Source: an uncultured Thiodictyon sp. (GTDB lineage: Bacteria; Pseudomonadota; Gammaproteobacteria; Chromatiales; Chromatiaceae). Taken from it: a stretch of 51,882 nt of DNA. Shown here in pieces: positions 8,319 through 16,806 of this stretch (position 1 is its first letter; each line of letters opens with the position of its first letter). A program made the translations under genes and the position numbers. The stretch is from NCBI RefSeq assembly GCF_903946935.1, contig NZ_CAJAXH010000229.1, forward strand, positions 1 through 51,882, read 5' to 3'. The notes beneath the pieces are model-generated. The model saw only the letters and a list, made by a program, of their open reading frames with translations. It was not told the DNA's origin and made no database searches.

Positions 8319-8929
8319 TGCGCATCGCATTCATCGTTGAAGGCGACACCGAGAAGGTCTTTCTACCCCACCTCCGGCGGTTCTTGGAAACACGCCTGCA
8401 GACCGCCGGAATGCCCAAGATTGTTCCGAAACCAGCGGATGGGCGGATAGCCACGGGCGATAAGCCCAAGCGGATAGTCGACCGCCATCTGAACGCATCC
8501 AAGCCGCCCTTCGACGCCGTCATCGCACTCACCGACGTCTATACCGGCAAGGGGGAATTCTCAAATGCGGACGATGCCAAAGCCAAGATGAGGCAATGGG
8601 TCGAACCGGAGCGTCGCTTTTATCCCCATGCCGCCCAATACGATTTTGAAGCCTGGCTACTACCTTATTGGGACAGGATTCGCTCCATGTCCGGCACCCA
8701 CCGTCCACCCATCAAAGGGGCGCCCGAGCAGGTCAATCACGGGAATCCACCGGCACATCGTCTAAGAGAAATATTTTACCTGGGGTCCAAGCGAGAATAC
8801 AGCAAGACCCGCGACGCACCCCGCATCCTCCATGACCAAGACCTGATGACCGCTATTCAAGCCTGCCCGGAACTCAAGGCGCTGGTCAATACCATCCTAC
8901 AACTGTGCGGAGGAGAAACCATTGCCTGA
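8318..8929 (+). CDS. DUF4276 protein, TOPRIM-like partner of the AAA ATPase
   Basis: The 203-residue protein starts at ATG 8318-8320, coupled to the ATPase stop. The N-terminus MRIAFIVEGDTEKVFLPHL has the Glu-Gly-x-(S/T)-E signature seen in DUF4276, thought to be a TOPRIM-type nuclease fold; ALTDVYTGKGEF and YDFEAWLLPYWD supply further acidic residues. DUF4276 genes are repeatedly found beside SMC-like ATPases, an arrangement parallel to PARIS (AriA/AriB) and OLD-type defence proteins. The role as toxin or nuclease is inferred. The end of the gene carries the ribosome site and TTG start of ubiX, so this module is tightly embedded in the host operon. Confidence 0.8.
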   Translation: MRIAFIVEGDTEKVFLPHLRRFLETRLQTAGMPKIVPKPADGRIATGDKPKRIVDRHLNASKPPFDAVIALTDVYTGKGEFSNADDAKAKMRQWVEPERRFYPHAAQYDFEAWLLPYWDRIRSMSGTHRPPIKGAPEQVNHGNPPAHRLREIFYLGSKREYSKTRDAPRILHDQDLMTAIQACPELKALVNTILQLCGGETIA

Positions 8930-9545
8930 ACACTGGCCCAAGACCATCACCGTCGCCCTCACCGGCGCCTCGGGGTCCCAATACGGCCTGCGTCTGGTCG
9001 AGTGCCTGGTACGCGCGGGCTGCCGGGTCTATCTGCTGGTCTCCCAGGCCGGCCAGATGGTCTTACAGATGGAGGCCGGGCTGAGTGTGCCCACCCGGCC
9101 GCGCGAGGCGGAGGCCTTTTTCACCGAGCGCTTCGGCGCCCAACCGGGGCAACTGCGGGTCTTCGGCCGCCAGGAGTGGACCGCCCCGGTGGCCAGCGGC
9201 AGCAATCCGCCGGACGCCATGGTGGTCTGTCCCTGTACCACCGGGACCCTGGCCAAGATCGCCGTCGGACTCTCCACCGACCTGATCGACCGGGCGGCGG
9301 ATGTCACCATCAAAGAGGGCCGCAAGCTGATCCTGGTGGTGCGTGAGACCCCCTTCTCGGTCATCCATCTGGAGAATATGCTCACGCTCGCCCGCGCCGG
9401 TGCCGTCATCATGCCCGCCAACCCAGGCTTCTATTTCAATCCCACCGGTATCGACGAGATCATCGACTTCATGGTCGCCCGCGTGCTGGACCACCTCCAG
9501 GTTGAACACGAACTCGTGCAGCGCTGGGGCGAGCCCCCAGACTGA
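8922..9545 (+). CDS. ubiX: Flavin prenyltransferase UbiX
   Basis: UbiX prenylates FMN to make the cofactor of the decarboxylase UbiD in ubiquinone synthesis. Diagnostic segments are VALTGASGSQYGLRLVECL (FMN loop), PVASGSNPPDAMVVCPCTTG, LIDRAADVTIKEGRKLILV and MPANPGFYFNP. It starts with TTG at 8922-8924, preceded by ggaggag about 10 bases upstream and overlapping the DUF4276 gene by 8 bp. At 207 residues it is full length. The gene seems to have been re-coupled to the inserted two-gene module rather than to mpl. Confidence 0.95.
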   Translation: MPEHWPKTITVALTGASGSQYGLRLVECLVRAGCRVYLLVSQAGQMVLQMEAGLSVPTRPREAEAFFTERFGAQPGQLRVFGRQEWTAPVASGSNPPDAMVVCPCTTGTLAKIAVGLSTDLIDRAADVTIKEGRKLILVVRETPFSVIHLENMLTLARAGAVIMPANPGFYFNPTGIDEIIDFMVARVLDHLQVEHELVQRWGEPPD

Positions 9546-9592
9546 GTCAGCGTTGACGATGGGTTTCGCTGCGCTCGGCATCCTACTGGAAA

Positions 9593-10561
9593 TCACCCAG
9601 CGGATGATTTCTCCAGTCTCTTCAGCCAGACCTCCAATCCCTGGGCGTTGAGCTCGGTGTCGAGTGCGAGCAGTTCGGTGATACGCCCGTGGTCCATGTC
9701 GACGCCGTGGCCGCGGGCGCTGGCCACCAGGTGTTGGGACACCGCCTCCTTGAGCCGCGCGGCGCGCCCGGCATCGCCGTGGCCCCGCTCTGTCAGTGCA
9801 ATCGCGGCCATGGCGCGGATACTCTCGCGCACGCCTTCCACCAATCGCTGCGGCGCATCCACCCGGCCGTAGTGGGTCAGATACATGGCCTGGGGTTCCA
9901 GCGCCATCAGCTTGTCGAGGCTGGTGAGCCAGGTGTCCGGGTCGAAGGCGACCGGGGTGGTGGGGGCAAAGAGCCAGGGGGCGGCGGCCTGGTCGAACTC
10001 GCGGTAGGAGATGCCGAAGGTATCGCCGGTGAAGCAGCCGCGGGTCTGGGAGTCGTAGATGCAGCCGTGGTGATTGGCGTGGCCGGGGGTATCGATGAAG
10101 GTGAGGGTGCGCCCGCCCAGATCAAATTCCTGGCCGTCGGCGGCGGCGATGACGCGCTCGGCGGGTACCGGGATCAGGTGTTTGTAGTCCGCAACGAAGG
10201 CCTGCGCTCCGTAGACCGCGCTGGCCCCCGCGATCAGGCGCGCCGGGTCGATCAGGTGGGGTGCCCCTTTGGGGTGAACGACCAGCTGCGCCCCGGGACA
10301 GGCCGCCATGAGGTCCCCGGCACCGCCGGCGTGGTCCAGGTGGACATGGGTCGGAATCACATAATCGACGTGGTTGGGCGTGAGCCCGAGTTCATCGATG
10401 AACCGGAGTAGGTGCGGTGCTGTGTAGGCGGTGCCGGTGTCGACGAACGCCAGCCGGTCGTGCGCGCGCACCAGATAGCAGGCGGCGAGCCCGTGCCGAT
10501 AGAGTCCGGTCTCGATGCGGAAGACGCCATCGGCGACCTCCAGGGTGGTGGGCGAAGTCAT
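9593..10561 (-). CDS. MBL-fold metallo-hydrolase
   Basis: The 322-residue protein begins at ATG 10559-10561 with AGGAG five bases upstream (longer starts reach into the repeat at 10614). The zinc motif THVHLDHAGG gives His72, His74, Asp76 and His77. TPGHANHHGC and CFTGDTFGIS supply the next His and bridging Asp, and YLTHYGRVD the last His. The layout is that of the glyoxalase-II-like/lactonase branch with a helical C-terminal domain. Substrate cannot be told from sequence; thioester, lactone or flavin-associated roles are possible. It faces ubiX tail to tail with a 47-bp gap. Confidence 0.88.
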   Translation of the reverse strand: MTSPTTLEVADGVFRIETGLYRHGLAACYLVRAHDRLAFVDTGTAYTAPHLLRFIDELGLTPNHVDYVIPTHVHLDHAGGAGDLMAACPGAQLVVHPKGAPHLIDPARLIAGASAVYGAQAFVADYKHLIPVPAERVIAAADGQEFDLGGRTLTFIDTPGHANHHGCIYDSQTRGCFTGDTFGISYREFDQAAAPWLFAPTTPVAFDPDTWLTSLDKLMALEPQAMYLTHYGRVDAPQRLVEGVRESIRAMAAIALTERGHGDAGRAARLKEAVSQHLVASARGHGVDMDHGRITELLALDTELNAQGLEVWLKRLEKSSAG

Positions 10562-10613
10562 GGCTGCTCCTGGGGGTTGGTGGTGGTGCAAGTCCCGCCA
10601 TTTTAACCCCGAT

Positions 10614-10748
10614 TTCTCACGCCAAGGCGCCAAGATCGCCAAGAAAACAGTCGACTAATCGATAACATGCACCCGGATTGACGTACTGACGAAATTGCTA
10701 ACATCCCTGATGTTGCGTTTACACTCAAACCCTTGGCGTGAGAGATTC
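10614..10748. repeat. MITE-like palindromic element, family 2, copy 2
   Basis: The left arm tctcacgccaaggcgccaag (10615-10634) is the same as in copies 1 and 3 of this family, and the right end cccttggcgtgagaga (10730-10745) is its shorter complement. The roughly 90-bp interior is unrelated to the other copies and is AT-richer. This suggests either an older copy with a replaced core or a different subfamily that shares only the termini. Confidence 0.65.
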
Positions 10749-10785
10749 TGCCTAAGGCTGGGTTGTGGCTGGCCGCTGCGTCGCC

Positions 10786-11469
10786 TCAGGTTGGCGGACC
10801 CTCTCCGGCCGGCGGATCGAAGGCATAGCCCAGCATCTCGATGTCCCGTTGGAAATGGCGGGCGACCAGGTCCGCGGTCTCGCTGTTGTAGTAGCCGCGG
10901 TAGTCCTTGGAGCGGTCGGTCGCCTGGCGGGTATGGGGCAGTACCGGTGTGGGGATGCCAATGCGGGTGCAGGCGGTCGCGAAGTCGGCGTGCAGCCGTT
11001 CGTAACGACCGATGAAATCCACCACCAGGTTGCCGTGCAGGTCGATCAGATAATCGGTCTGCAACTCGATGGAGGTGTCGACGTGGTATTGGTAGGGGCG
11101 CTGCGGGTCGAGCTTCCAGCGCAAAAAGCCCTCAAAATCGGTGTGACCGCCCAGGAACTGTGGCCGCTCGCGGCGGATGTGGTGGAATGAACTCACCTGC
11201 AGGTCCCAGGGGTTACGCACGAAGCCGAACTTGAATAGCTGATCGAAAAATTCTTTTGGCAGCAGTTCCTTGGCTGCGACTATCTTGGAGTGGCGGGGAA
11301 ATTTGGTGCCGGTACGGTGACCGCTCAGATGACTGAGGCGGCTACATAGATACATGGACCAGTACCAGGGATCGGTCCAGCGTAGCCGCTCCAGGGCGGC
11401 GCGCACGCTGGTGCCGCCGGTCTTGGCGATATGGACATAGAGGAAGCGATGTTTGATGGAGAGCAGCAT
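10786..11469 (-). CDS. Sulfotransferase family protein
   Basis: The 227-residue protein has the PAPS-binding 5'-phosphosulfate loop near the N-terminus (YVHIAKTGGTSVRAALE, residues 11-27) and the 3'-phosphate motif FVRNPWDLQVSSFHHI near residues 83-98, both defining the sulfotransferase fold. RYERLHADFATACTRIG and the C-terminal YRGYYNSETADLVARHF are typical of family 2 and Stf0-like bacterial enzymes. It would move a sulfuryl group from PAPS to a carbohydrate, lipid or other acceptor; the acceptor is unknown. It has no signal peptide. A G/C-rich stretch (11480-11615) with a cccctctcgcgggggaggg hairpin separates it from the signalling operon. Confidence 0.85.
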   Translation of the reverse strand: MLLSIKHRFLYVHIAKTGGTSVRAALERLRWTDPWYWSMYLCSRLSHLSGHRTGTKFPRHSKIVAAKELLPKEFFDQLFKFGFVRNPWDLQVSSFHHIRRERPQFLGGHTDFEGFLRWKLDPQRPYQYHVDTSIELQTDYLIDLHGNLVVDFIGRYERLHADFATACTRIGIPTPVLPHTRQATDRSKDYRGYYNSETADLVARHFQRDIEMLGYAFDPPAGEGPPT

Positions 11470-11618
11470 GCGCGGGATCTTACCGTGAAAGTCGCGCCGG
11501 GAGCGCGCTCCAATGCTCCCTCCCCTCTCGCGGGGGAGGGCGGGGTGGGGGAACGGCCAAGGCGCCCGCCAATTTCATCTTCCGGGGTAGTGCGGGCGCC
11601 ATGGCCGTTAGCCGAGTT

Positions 11619-12659
11619 TCAGTCCTGATACCGTCCCCGGATGGCCAAGACCTCAGGCATGATGTCCATAAACAGCGGCACCAGGCCGGGGTCGAAATGA
11701 CTGCCGCTACCCGCCTGGATGTGATCCTGCGCCTCCTGGAACGGCCAGGCCTTCTTGTAGGGGCGACGGCTCGTGAGTGCATCGAAGACGTCGGCAATGG
11801 ACACCATTCGGGTTTGCAGCGGGATGGCCTCACCGCTCAATCCTTGCGGGTAGCCACTGCCATCCCATTTTTCGTGGTGCGTCAGTGCGATGAGGGCCGC
11901 CAGACGCATGATCTCAGAGGGGTCTTCGCCGATGATGTCGGCGCCGATCCGGGGATGGGTTTTCATGATCTCCCACTCCTGTGGTGTCAGTTTTCCCTGT
12001 TTGAGCAAAATCCCGTCGGGAATGCCGATCTTGCCGATATCATGCATCGGGGCCGCCAACAGCAGGGTATCCGCATCGCTGTCACTCATACCGGCCTTGA
12101 GCGCCAATAAGCGCGAGACGTGACTCATGCGGATGACATGCATACCGGTTTCATTGTCCCGATATTCGGCCGCACGGCCCAGTCGCTGAATAATCTGTAA
12201 GCGGGTGCGTTCCACCTCCTGCGTGCGCTGCACCACCAGTTCCTCCAGGTGCAGGCGATAGCGCTCGTTTTCCTTGATCAGCCGGGCGCGATCGACGCAC
12301 TTGTTCACTGTATGTTCGAGCGCGGCCATGCTGATGATCGGCTTGGTGACATAATCCCAGACGCCACGGTGTACGGCCTCCACCGCTTCATTCACGTCGG
12401 AGGTTCCCGATACCACAATGGCCGGGGTCTGGGGGCTGCGCTTGGCGAGCTCCTCGATCACCGCCAGTCCATTCATGCCGGGCATCGTGAGGTCGACCAG
12501 CACCACATCCGGCTGCGCGGCGGCAAAGACCGCCAGACCCTCGACGCCATTGGCTGCCTCAAAGACCGTGACGCCCGAGTCTTCAAAATAGGCGCGCAGG
12601 CTGCGGCGCAGCCGGTCGTCGTCATCGATGGTCAGCAGTCGCAGTGGCAACTTGGTCAT
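11619..12659 (-). CDS. Response regulator with HD-GYP c-di-GMP phosphodiesterase
   Basis: The 346-residue protein has a receiver at 1-125 (acidic pocket IDDDD, phospho-acceptor Asp56 in VLVDLTMPG, then VVSGTSD and YVTKP), a coiled linker (residues 130-160), and an HD-GYP domain from about 165. The metal-binding HDIGKIGIPD is at about 204-213 and HHEKWDGSGYPQGL, containing the GYP triad, at about 262-275. HD-GYP enzymes hydrolyse c-di-GMP. Both key motifs are intact, so the enzyme should be active. Its start overlaps the stop of the single-domain receiver gene (ATGA). It is last in a five-gene minus-strand operon and is the likely output of the phosphorelay. Confidence 0.93.
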   Translation of the reverse strand: MTKLPLRLLTIDDDDRLRRSLRAYFEDSGVTVFEAANGVEGLAVFAAAQPDVVLVDLTMPGMNGLAVIEELAKRSPQTPAIVVSGTSDVNEAVEAVHRGVWDYVTKPIISMAALEHTVNKCVDRARLIKENERYRLHLEELVVQRTQEVERTRLQIIQRLGRAAEYRDNETGMHVIRMSHVSRLLALKAGMSDSDADTLLLAAPMHDIGKIGIPDGILLKQGKLTPQEWEIMKTHPRIGADIIGEDPSEIMRLAALIALTHHEKWDGSGYPQGLSGEAIPLQTRMVSIADVFDALTSRRPYKKAWPFQEAQDHIQAGSGSHFDPGLVPLFMDIMPEVLAIRGRYQD

Positions 12660-13048
12660 CAGCCGTCTCCCCCGCAGCGGTAGCGAATACGGGAAAAAAA
12701 CGCATTGAGGTCGGAAATCGGCTTGAAAAAGACGTCGCTCTCGCCAATGCCCAACGCGGCGATTTCCGGCGTCACGACATAGTCGACCGAGCCGGTGTGG
12801 ATGAGAAAGCCCAGGTGTGGGTGGTCGTGGGCGACCTGTTCAATCCATTCAATGCCGCTGATGCCCGGTAGGCGCACGTCCACGATGGCCACCTGAAAGT
12901 CCTGTTCGGCGATGAGCGCCAGTGCCTCCTCGCCACTCCCGGCCGCGGCCACTATAAAGTCTTCGTCTTCCAGCAGTGCGACCAGATTGCGGCGCAGGCT
13001 CGGGTGGTCCTCCAGCACCAGGACCCGACAGGGCGTAGTGGACTTCAT
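12659..13048 (-). CDS. Single-domain response regulator
   Basis: The 129-residue stand-alone receiver has acidic residues LEDH (residues 12-15), phospho-acceptor Asp57 in VAIVDVRLPGISG, Thr in LIHTGS and the conserved Lys in FFKPIS. There is no output domain. It overlaps the kinase stop upstream and the HD-GYP start downstream (both ATGA-type), so all three are translationally coupled. It may act as a phosphate shuttle or sink between the kinase and the HD-GYP regulator, or it may bind a protein target. The receiver core is normal in length with a slightly long C-terminal helix. Confidence 0.9.
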   Translation of the reverse strand: MKSTTPCRVLVLEDHPSLRRNLVALLEDEDFIVAAAGSGEEALALIAEQDFQVAIVDVRLPGISGIEWIEQVAHDHPHLGFLIHTGSVDYVVTPEIAALGIGESDVFFKPISDLNAFFSRIRYRCGGDG

Positions 13049-14880
13049 AGCGGAAACCGCAGGACGAAAGTGGCACCCTGTCCGGGTTGGGATTCGAGCA
13101 ACAACTGGCCGTGGTGCTTGTCGGTCATGATCATGTAGGAGACCCAGAGCCCAAGTCCGGTGCCGATACCGGGCGCCTTGGTGGTAAAAAAGGGCTCGAA
13201 GGCGCGGCGTTTCGTCTCGTCGCTAAAGCCCGGTCCGTTGTCCTGCACCCGCAGTTCGGCATAGCCGTCGGCCAGGCCGGCGCGAATGACGATCGCCGGT
13301 TCCTCCTGACGGTGCTCGGCCACTGGCTCGGACATCGCCTGGGCCGCATTTTTCAGCAGGTTCAGGATGACCTGTTCGACCTCGCTGCGAATCATCGGCA
13401 CCGCCGGCAAGCCGGCTGGTACCTCCACCTGCAGCTTGATGCGCCGAAAGTCATAGCGCTTTTTAAGGTCGTAATCCTTGCGCGCCATCTCCACCGCGCG
13501 CTCGACCAATTCAGCCAAGTCAGTGTCTTCACGTACCGGCTCGGTCTTGCGGCTGAACTCAAGCAGGTTGCGCACGATGGTGGCGGCGCGTGCGCCATCG
13601 TTCTTGATGTCGTCCAGAAACACCAGGATACTGCGCTTCTCCAGATACGCGCGCACCGTGGCCAGATCGGTTCCCAATTCGCGCGCGGCACGCTGATTGG
13701 CCTCGATGTCCACCGACATCCGGCGTTCCATATTCTGTGCCGCCTGGATCATGACGCCCAGCGGATTGTTGATTTCATGCGCCACGCCGGCCGCCAATCC
13801 GCCGATGGAGGAGAGCTTTTCAGACTGGATCATCATTTCCTCCAGCCGCGTGCGCTCGGTGACATCATCGATCCGGATGACCAGACCGCCCACCGCCGCG
13901 CTCGACAGCGGATAGACGGCAATATTGACGATACGCTGACCGTTGGCGAACGGCCAGAACTGGCGCTGCAACTCGATGGCCTGGCGATTGTCAGCGACCT
14001 CGGCAATGCGCGCTAGGTGCGGTGCCAGCGGCGGCAGCAGGGTGGCGAGCAGTGCTTGCGGCTGGCCGGATGGAAGCCGGCGGCCGGCCAGTTCATGCGC
14101 GGCGCGATTGCAATATTGGATCTGCAATGCCCGGGTGAGTACGATCAGGGCCGCGGGCAGGGCGTTGGCCACATCGTCCAGCAGGGCCTGGGCGGCCTGT
14201 AGCTTGGCTATGGTCAAGGTGCGTTCGCGTTCCCGTAAGTCAAGTCCCCACAGCAGGTTGGCATAACGTGCATGCAGCAGGTCGAGTTCGTCGCCCGCTG
14301 GTGCCGCTGCTGTGCCGGCCCGCTCTGGGGTATGTTCGGCAATCACGCCATCGGTCGCCTTGGTCAGTTGCGCCACGCGCTTGAGCACCAGACGGTGGAT
14401 CAGGAAGTGCAGCGCCAGGGCCAGTACGATGAACAGGATCAGTGAATTGAGCAATAGATGACCGATGCGCGCCGTCATCAGGCGATTGCCATCCCGTTTG
14501 GAGAGGATGGCACTGACCTCACCAATCTGCTGTTGTTCTGGACCCTCCTCGCCGAGGATGACCGGCGCGGTGAATGTCTGTCCGACACCGCGTTGCCCGA
14601 AGGTGGCAACGACATGCCCGCCGCGGCTGATCTGCAGATAAACAATGTTGTCGGCGTGGTCGCCAATGGTGCGCAGTGCCTTGTCGAGGCTCGGGTAGTC
14701 CTGTGACACCAGCGCCTCGATGCTGAAGGCGGCCAGGGATTGCGCGATGGCCTTGCCGTGTTTGGTGATGGTCTCCTCCAGTGCCGCGCGCTCGCTCGCG
14801 ACCGACCACCAGCCGGTGAGTCCCAGTACAATGGCCAAAACCATTAGGGTGTTCCAGAAGATCTTTGCGGCCAGGGACAT
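13045..14880 (-). CDS. Membrane sensor histidine kinase
   Basis: The 611-residue kinase has two membrane helices (about 7-27 and 143-165) bracketing a periplasmic region of about 115 residues. The protein then shows a HAMP-like linker, a PAS-like domain (about 235-345), a dimerisation domain with the phospho-acceptor in GLAAGVAHEINNPLG (His near 367), and an ATPase with N-box LNLLKNAAQAM, G1 DNGPGF, F-box FEPFFTTK and G2 GTGLGLWVS. Several hydrophobic or charged stretches suggest that the periplasmic part contacts the PhnD-type binding protein encoded just upstream (2-nt gap). All catalytic motifs are present. Confidence 0.93.
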   Translation of the reverse strand: MSLAAKIFWNTLMVLAIVLGLTGWWSVASERAALEETITKHGKAIAQSLAAFSIEALVSQDYPSLDKALRTIGDHADNIVYLQISRGGHVVATFGQRGVGQTFTAPVILGEEGPEQQQIGEVSAILSKRDGNRLMTARIGHLLLNSLILFIVLALALHFLIHRLVLKRVAQLTKATDGVIAEHTPERAGTAAAPAGDELDLLHARYANLLWGLDLRERERTLTIAKLQAAQALLDDVANALPAALIVLTRALQIQYCNRAAHELAGRRLPSGQPQALLATLLPPLAPHLARIAEVADNRQAIELQRQFWPFANGQRIVNIAVYPLSSAAVGGLVIRIDDVTERTRLEEMMIQSEKLSSIGGLAAGVAHEINNPLGVMIQAAQNMERRMSVDIEANQRAARELGTDLATVRAYLEKRSILVFLDDIKNDGARAATIVRNLLEFSRKTEPVREDTDLAELVERAVEMARKDYDLKKRYDFRRIKLQVEVPAGLPAVPMIRSEVEQVILNLLKNAAQAMSEPVAEHRQEEPAIVIRAGLADGYAELRVQDNGPGFSDETKRRAFEPFFTTKAPGIGTGLGLWVSYMIMTDKHHGQLLLESQPGQGATFVLRFPL

Positions 14881-14882
14881 GG

Positions 14883-15743
14883 CTAGCCGCCGAACCCGCG
14901 GGCGACGGCGATGCGCCGGCGCAGTTCGTCGTAATCGCTGTCCGTGGCCGGGAGGAAGCCATTGCGGTCCACATAGTCCAAGGCGGGGCCGGTCAGCGAC
15001 AGCAGCGTGCGGCGCAGCGCCGCCGTGACCTTGGCATCCAGCCCGCTGCGTGCCACCCAGGCTTGCGTGGGGCTGGGGAAGCGCGCCAGTTCGCGCAGAC
15101 CACGCTCCGCGGCATATTTCTGAACGGTACCCTCATTGCTGGCACCGGCATCATAGGTGCCGCTGGCCACGGCAAAGACGACCTTGTCGTGGCGCCCGAG
15201 GTATTCGTAGCTGGCCAGGTCCTTGGCAGTAATGCCGGCCTTGGTCAGTTCGGCCTGGGGCAGATAGCGTCCGGTGGTCGATGCGGGGTCGCCAAATGCG
15301 AAGGTCTTGCCGCGCAGATCGGCCAGACTCTGAATACTCGAATCCTTGGCGACGACGATCAAACCGGAGAAATCTTTCTTGCCGTTATGCGCCTCGACCG
15401 CCAGTAGGCTCAAATCGGGATTACGCTCTTTGGCGATCACGTAGCTGGCGGGTCCAAGCCGGGAAAAATCGACTTCACCACTGACGATGGCATGCACCCC
15501 CTCCTCGTAAGTGGCGAAGATCCGGACCTCGACCCGCACGTTGCGTCCACGTGCGCGCAGCCTGCGCTCGATGGCCTGGCGGAACGGCTCCATCTTGCGG
15601 ATCTCTTCCGACGGGCGTTCGGTCGCGTAAGAGGAAAAGATCAGTACCTTCGGCTCGTCTGCCAGTGCGCGACCCACGACCAGGGCGAGCAAGACCAGGC
15701 ACCACAGGGGGCGAAAGCCACCGATATTGCGGAATGTGGGCAT
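14883..15743 (-). CDS. PhnD-like periplasmic binding protein, likely kinase input
   Basis: The 286-residue precursor has a signal peptide ending near GRALA-DEP. It shows the phosphate/phosphite/phosphonate binding-protein layout: EVDFSRLGPASYVIAKE, IQSLADLRGKTFAFGDPAST and YDAGASNEGTVQKYA. In ABC importers this protein is next to PhnC/PhnE; here no transporter genes exist and the gene sits directly before a two-membrane-helix kinase. The best reading is a sensory subunit that binds a small anion or related ligand and signals to the kinase. ATG at 15741-15743 overlaps the stop of the gene upstream (TAATG). Confidence 0.87.
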   Translation of the reverse strand: MPTFRNIGGFRPLWCLVLLALVVGRALADEPKVLIFSSYATERPSEEIRKMEPFRQAIERRLRARGRNVRVEVRIFATYEEGVHAIVSGEVDFSRLGPASYVIAKERNPDLSLLAVEAHNGKKDFSGLIVVAKDSSIQSLADLRGKTFAFGDPASTTGRYLPQAELTKAGITAKDLASYEYLGRHDKVVFAVASGTYDAGASNEGTVQKYAAERGLRELARFPSPTQAWVARSGLDAKVTAALRRTLLSLTGPALDYVDRNGFLPATDSDYDELRRRIAVARGFGG

Positions 15744-16609
15744 TATGTTCCAGCGACGGTGATGTCGGTTGAAGACACCGGATTGTCGTAAAAGAAGATG
15801 GGCGGTGCGGCCATAAAGATTCCGCTGTGCTGCAATTCAAGATAAAGGGTTGCGGCCTGGTGCAGTATCCGGTAATCCCAGTCATCCGCCAGCGCCTTGC
15901 CGACCTTGAATGAGAGCTCGGATTCCAGGAGGGTATTGGTTTCCCAGTCCCAGCGATTGACCAGCATCCAGTCGGCAAAGCGGCACTTGCCCCACCCGGT
16001 GACCATGGAATCGAATATCGCCTCATCCCAATGAGACAGTTGGATTAACGGCGTCGCTGGCGTCAGCAGGGTGGCGAGGCCGGGAAAATAGCGACTGAAG
16101 TCATCAAGGCTGGTGACGTGGTTGGCGCGCCCCTTGACGAACAATGAACCCGAGGCGCAGTACTTGATGTTGCTGAAATGCAGGTCCTCTTCCAGCTTGA
16201 ACTTGGCCGCGTGTTGCTGGTAGCGGCTTGCTGTTTTCTCATCCGGCAGACAGGGCGAATGCTTGGGCTTGTCGAACAGCAGCTCGGGTATGAACTGGTG
16301 TTGTTTGCATTTTAACTTGGTCTTTTGGTCGGTGGCCTCGATGGCCAATGTCAGGTTATGGCGCTTGAGGTCGCGGCCGGCCGTGTCATAGCGGATGCCC
16401 TCGCGGCGCCACAGATTGTTGTTAAAGACCAGTTCCGGTTGTTTCGGTCCGGCCAGGCGCGTAACGACCGCGCTGAGGGTATTGGTGACATGCTGGAATA
16501 TCTGCTGGTCCGTGTCGCCCGGTTGCAGGTCGGCGGTCTGGCCGGCGGGCGGCCACACGACCTTCATCTGGAATTCTTTGCTCTCCTGCCGATAGACGGT
16601 GGGGCTCAT
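15743..16609 (-). CDS. Uncharacterised protein, possibly CYTH-like, first gene of the signalling operon
   Basis: The 288-residue soluble protein has no signal peptide or membrane helix. The strand pattern LVFNNNLWRREGIRYDTAGR, then NLTLAIEATDQKTKLKCKQH and later ETNTLLESELSFKVGKAL, resembles the CYTH (triphosphate tunnel) fold, with its YDT-x-x-x-L and late E-x-E/K motifs. The N-terminal ExExK hallmark is missing, so I keep it tentative. CYTH proteins act on polyphosphate, thiamine triphosphate or similar. It overlaps the PhnD-like gene by one base (TAATG), so it belongs to the operon. The 197-bp gap to the divergent helicase gene would hold its promoter. Confidence 0.7.
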   Translation of the reverse strand: MSPTVYRQESKEFQMKVVWPPAGQTADLQPGDTDQQIFQHVTNTLSAVVTRLAGPKQPELVFNNNLWRREGIRYDTAGRDLKRHNLTLAIEATDQKTKLKCKQHQFIPELLFDKPKHSPCLPDEKTASRYQQHAAKFKLEEDLHFSNIKYCASGSLFVKGRANHVTSLDDFSRYFPGLATLLTPATPLIQLSHWDEAIFDSMVTGWGKCRFADWMLVNRWDWETNTLLESELSFKVGKALADDWDYRILHQAATLYLELQHSGIFMAAPPIFFYDNPVSSTDITVAGT

Positions 16610-16806
16610 GGTTCAGGCTTCGGGTACGTTGGCGGATAAGACATTGAAACGCCCAAACAGGGCGGGCGAGCAGCATAGCCCCGCCGCGAGCGGCGGGCAA
16701 GGCCGGCGGGGGCGCCTGGGATGGGCGGCCACGGCGGTGGCCTGGGATTGCAGGTACAGACCGTGCGGGCTTTCGCGGCGGCCATCATTTCACTCATAAT
16801 CACCTC

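Noticed and set aside
13087..14016. 309-residue plus-strand frame inside the histidine kinase
   Set aside because: It overlaps the kinase ATPase and dimerisation domains, and its protein has no motif.
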